64,000 bases of DNA from assembly GCF_029027965.1 (NCBI RefSeq), contig NZ_CP119082.1:476001-540000 (forward strand), read 5' to 3'. The translations under genes were made by a program, and so were the position numbers. The notes under the pieces are model-generated. The model did no database searches. It was given only the letters and a program-made list of their open reading frames with translations, and was not told the DNA's origin. Positions 61,099 through 64,000 of the stretch are shown here, in pieces. Position 1 is the first letter of the stretch, and every line of letters begins with the position of its first letter. Source of the stretch: Paracoccus sp. S3-43 (GTDB lineage Bacteria; Pseudomonadota; Alphaproteobacteria; Rhodobacterales; Rhodobacteraceae).

Positions 61099-63396
61099 AT
61101 GAAAGTCCCATCGTTCTCCCGGCGTCTTCCCTTGGCCGGGGCGGCGCTGTGCATCGCCACCGCCGCCTCGGCGCAGATCCAGGGGGGCATCGCCGATCCG
61201 CCCGACCTGGACCTGACCGCCACTCTGTCCGCGCAGCGCGTGGACGGGCTGGAGGCGCCGGGCACCACCTCGCGCACCCGGACGCGGGCGACCGATCCCG
61301 GCGCCAGGCTGCAATTGCGCCTGCTGCGCTCGGCGATCCTGAACCCCGGCAAGGGCGGGCCGGGGGTGGCAGGCTTCGATACCGTCTGGCACCGCGGCTA
61401 TGTCGATCTTGCCAATCCGCCCCCCGAGGGCGAGGATCATCGCTATGCCGCGCCGCTGATCCGGGCCGTGCCCGGAGAGACGGTGCGGATCGACCTGCAC
61501 AACCACCTGCTGCCCTATGACGACCTGCCGATCGAGCAGCGCCCCTCTTACGACGACATCGCCGACCGCTATGACACGCTGATGCCGCCGGACGAATGCA
61601 ATCACACGCCGCAGACGATGAACGTGCCGGATCTGCTGAAATGCTTCAACGTCACGAACATGCATTTCCACGGGTCATGGGTCAGCCCGGTGGGCAACAG
61701 CGACAACGTGCTGCGAGAGCTTCACCCGGCGGCGGACCGGGTCTATGAATACGAATACAACATCCCCAACGACCATCCGGCGGGGACGTTCTGGTATCAT
61801 CCGCATGTCCACGGCGCGACTGCGATCCAGGTCGGCAGCGGCATGGCCGGTCCGCTGGTCATCGAGGGCGACCGCTGGCCGGGCACGCTGCCCGACGGAC
61901 GCCTGCGGTCGGGCGATATCGACGTGCTGCTGCGCAAGGCGGATGGCAGCCCGATCCCCGACCGGCTGTTCCTGTTCCAGCAGATCCAATATGCCTGCAA
62001 GACCCTGGCCGATGGCACGCCGAAACCCGCCGCGCCCGCCGGAACCCCCAATCCGCAGGTCTGGGCAGGCTGGGCCTGCGCCGAGGGGGAGCTGGGCTCG
62101 ATCGACGGTTACGGCATCCTGGGCGGGGCGAACTGGGCGAATTCCGGCCATTTCACCACCGTGAACGGTGCCGTCGCCGCCGTGCTGGGGGCCGACGATC
62201 CCGGCAGCGGCCAGCCGCCCCGGCCGGTCGTGGCCGGGCAGCCGGAACGCTGGCGCTTCATCCATGGCGGTTTCGGGGATTCGATCAAGGTCCAGATCTT
62301 CCGCCGCCAGTCCGACACCCCCGACCGGCCGGGCGAACCCACCGTCTTCGAAAGCGCCGCCGCCGACCAGCAGGACGCGGTGATCCGCCGCGAATGCCGG
62401 ATCGACGACGAGCCTGTCGCGATGTTCGAGATCGCCGCCGACGGCCTGACCCGCCCGTCGATCCTGCGGACCGACAACCGGCCGCTGCATCCCGGCTATC
62501 GCAGCGACGTGCTGGTGTCCTTCGATGAGCCGGGCGAATACTGCGTCGTCGACGTGCCGCTGGCCCAGGCGCAAAGCGTCGAGGGATCGGTGGTGGATCG
62601 CCGCCTGCTGTTCACCGTGCGCGTTCAGGAACCCGAAGGCGACATTGCCCCGGCGGAAACCGCGATCTTGGACATGCTGGTCAATGCAGCGATCATCGCC
62701 GCCGACCAGTCGTCCTCCGAACGGCTGGCCATCGTGCGCGACCTGTTCGACGGGCTGAAGCTGACGCGGTTCTCGCCCCACGGCAGCCTGGCCGACGCCG
62801 AGATCGACAACTATCGTTACATCCGCTTCAACCTTCTGAACGCGCAGCAGGTGGGGGTTCCCGATGCGCCCCAGGGGGCGGGCATCGGCTATGGCTTCGT
62901 GTCGGCCGAGGACGCCACGGACGAGCCGCCGGTCTTCGACGACCGCCGCTTCAGCACCCGGCCCGAGGATGCGATCAACCTGACCCTGGGCGATGTGGAC
63001 GAATGGGTGCTGACCGCCAATGCGCCGGTCGGCCACCCCTTCCACATCCACATCAACCCGTTCGAGGTGATGGCCGTCAACCGCACCGTCACCCGAGACG
63101 GGGTCGAGGAGGTGATCGACCTGACCGAGGTCGAAAGCTATGTCGATGAAAGCGGCCAGACCGTCCTGTCGCAGTATTACGGCATGAAGGGTGTCTTCAA
63201 GGACACCATCTTCACCGAGGTCGGCGTCGAGGTGGTCCTGCGGTCGCATTACGAACGCTATATCGGCCGTTTCGTGCTGCATTGCCACATCCTGTCGCAC
63301 GAGGATGCCGGCATGATGCGGATCGTCGAAATCCACGATCCCGGCCGGCTGACCGAAACCGGCGTGCTGGAAAGCGCCCATGCCGGCCACAACTGA
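61099..63396 (+). CDS. Large periplasmic multicopper oxidase
   Basis: A 765-residue secreted protein (signal peptide near LPLAGAALCIATAASA). All four copper-binding motifs are present: NMHFHGSW, FWYHPHVHG, HPFHIHINPF and LHCHILSHEDAGMM; the last includes the type 1 Cys and axial Met. It should oxidise a phenol, metal ion (Cu+, Mn2+, Fe2+) or amine with O2. It is longer than CueO-like enzymes, with extra sequence between domains (about residues 270-340 and 400-540), including several Cys. AAAGGAGG stands before the start. It is separate from the copper row at 27-31 kb. Confidence 0.92.
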   Translation: MKVPSFSRRLPLAGAALCIATAASAQIQGGIADPPDLDLTATLSAQRVDGLEAPGTTSRTRTRATDPGARLQLRLLRSAILNPGKGGPGVAGFDTVWHRGYVDLANPPPEGEDHRYAAPLIRAVPGETVRIDLHNHLLPYDDLPIEQRPSYDDIADRYDTLMPPDECNHTPQTMNVPDLLKCFNVTNMHFHGSWVSPVGNSDNVLRELHPAADRVYEYEYNIPNDHPAGTFWYHPHVHGATAIQVGSGMAGPLVIEGDRWPGTLPDGRLRSGDIDVLLRKADGSPIPDRLFLFQQIQYACKTLADGTPKPAAPAGTPNPQVWAGWACAEGELGSIDGYGILGGANWANSGHFTTVNGAVAAVLGADDPGSGQPPRPVVAGQPERWRFIHGGFGDSIKVQIFRRQSDTPDRPGEPTVFESAAADQQDAVIRRECRIDDEPVAMFEIAADGLTRPSILRTDNRPLHPGYRSDVLVSFDEPGEYCVVDVPLAQAQSVEGSVVDRRLLFTVRVQEPEGDIAPAETAILDMLVNAAIIAADQSSSERLAIVRDLFDGLKLTRFSPHGSLADAEIDNYRYIRFNLLNAQQVGVPDAPQGAGIGYGFVSAEDATDEPPVFDDRRFSTRPEDAINLTLGDVDEWVLTANAPVGHPFHIHINPFEVMAVNRTVTRDGVEEVIDLTEVESYVDESGQTVLSQYYGMKGVFKDTIFTEVGVEVVLRSHYERYIGRFVLHCHILSHEDAGMMRIVEIHDPGRLTETGVLESAHAGHN

Positions 63397-63403
63397 CGCC
63401 ATC

Positions 63404-63429
63404 CCCGGTCGCGCGACCGCGCGGCCGGG
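63404..63429. terminator. GC-rich hairpin after the oxidase
   Basis: CCCGGTCGCG pairs with CGCGGCCGGG apart from one G-T wobble, 8 bases after the stop. No T tract follows, so its strength is unknown. Confidence 0.45.
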
Positions 63430-63448
63430 CCATCCGCAGGGGGCATCC

Positions 63449-64000
63449 ATGTTGCGTCAGGGAAAAGGGACCGGGGTCGACTTGCACGCCTGGATCAAGG
63501 ATCTGGGCCGCCGCGACCCGGATCTGGTCGATGCGATCCGCCGCAAGGCCGGATCGGCGCCGCTGTCCATCCGCGACCAACTGGACCCTGCCGCGCGGGC
63601 GCTGCTGGACGTGGTCGCCGGACCAGAAGCGGGGGCGCAACCGGAAACCGCTTTGGAAACCGGCGTGGAAGCCGGGCTGGAATCCATCATCCTGACCCAG
63701 GGGCGCCCCGTTCTGGACGTGGTGAACGGCGAAGCCGACGTTCAGATCATCGACGACGATGCCGCCGACATCATCCGCGACCGGCTGAAGCGCGCCGAAT
63801 CCCACCTGCGCAGGGCGATCCCGGCCGTCGGCCGGATCGAGGTGTCGGACAACCCCCAGGGCGAATGGTTCGGCACCGGCTGGCTGCTGGGTGACGGCCT
63901 CATCGTCACAAACCGCCATGTCGCCGCATATTTCGCGATCCGCGAACGGGGCCGCTTCGTCTTCCGGCCCGGCCTGGTCAGCGGCCATCCGCAGACCGCC
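63449..64000 (+). CDS. Trypsin-like serine protease, N-terminal part (cut by window end)
   Basis: The frame is open from ATG 63449 to the window edge (184 codons). The first 125 residues are a helical, charged N-terminal region (DLHAWIKDLGRRDPDLVDAI ... RDRLKRAESHLRRAI). The start of a trypsin/V8-like domain follows: GTGWLLGDGLIVTNRHVA, whose His is the catalytic His. The Asp and Ser lie beyond the window. No signal peptide is seen, so it may act in the cytoplasm or need another route. Confidence 0.75.
   Translation, partial: MLRQGKGTGVDLHAWIKDLGRRDPDLVDAIRRKAGSAPLSIRDQLDPAARALLDVVAGPEAGAQPETALETGVEAGLESIILTQGRPVLDVVNGEADVQIIDDDAADIIRDRLKRAESHLRRAIPAVGRIEVSDNPQGEWFGTGWLLGDGLIVTNRHVAAYFAIRERGRFVFRPGLVSGHPQTA

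Overview
The window is GC-rich, densely packed DNA of an alphaproteobacterium. Gene content and order point to Rhodobacterales and most likely Paracoccus: an aztABCD zinc importer, a TRAP-fed hexuronate locus, hmu heme uptake with exbBD-tonB, and DUF6525- and SIP-type neighbours. The genus is inferred from family content; no rRNA or housekeeping marker confirms it. There is no sign of a CRISPR array, tRNA, rRNA or prophage.

Layout. (1) 0.1-3.3 kb: nadE and a secreted protein with 18 MORN repeats. (2) 3.3-14.7 kb: a hexuronate catabolic locus with two GntR/FCD regulators, uxuA-kdgK on one strand, and uxaC-dctPQM-cupin-kduI-kduD-uxuB on the other. The TRAP transporter brings in a uronate, UxaC/UxuB/UxuA and KduI/KduD lead to 2-keto-3-deoxygluconate, and KdgK phosphorylates it. 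(3) 14.8-23.1 kb: iron and heme acquisition (siderophore-interacting reductase, exbBD-tonB, hmuSTUV) and mobA; hmuS carries an in-frame amber codon. (4) 23.1-27.2 kb: a scar of nested insertion sequences and gene fossils. An IS3-family element ends inside a frameshifted IS256 element, which itself sits in a fused ABC ATPase/permease relic; further IS3, LysR and metE scraps follow. (5) 27.2-33 kb: a copper-handling row (SCO, PCuAC, CopC-CopD fusion, YcnI/DUF1775, a DUF2946-like protein), then a NicO transporter with a DUF1007 partner. (6) 33.3-34.5 kb: an orphan SitA-type manganese/iron binding protein and a small lipoprotein. (7) 34.6-59.6 kb: a zinc-starvation island. (8) 60-64 kb: an intact IS5/IS427-type element, a large multicopper oxidase and the start of a serine protease.

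The zinc island is the centrepiece. Five short sites share the core GTRATAACATNAC (one, site 2, is a weaker match). They lie just upstream of aztA, a family-5 ABC importer operon, zur, an alcohol dehydrogenase, and a cobW gene that diverges from hisI. In all five the asymmetric AAC centre points in the direction of the gene it precedes. They are very probably Zur operators, and they tie together two zinc importers, four CobW/COG0523 GTPases (one without its CxCC metal motif), extra copies of zinc enzymes (CysS, HisI, class III alcohol dehydrogenase), two flavoproteins, a BASS-type permease, DUF1826 and DUF6525. Two of the extra copies lack zinc-ligand cysteines, which suggests zinc sparing rather than simple duplication. 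Next to zur and facing the other way is an ArsR regulator with a SmtB-type alpha-5 zinc site, followed by a small protein made of two His-rich repeats. This looks like a paired device, one arm for zinc shortage and one for zinc excess.
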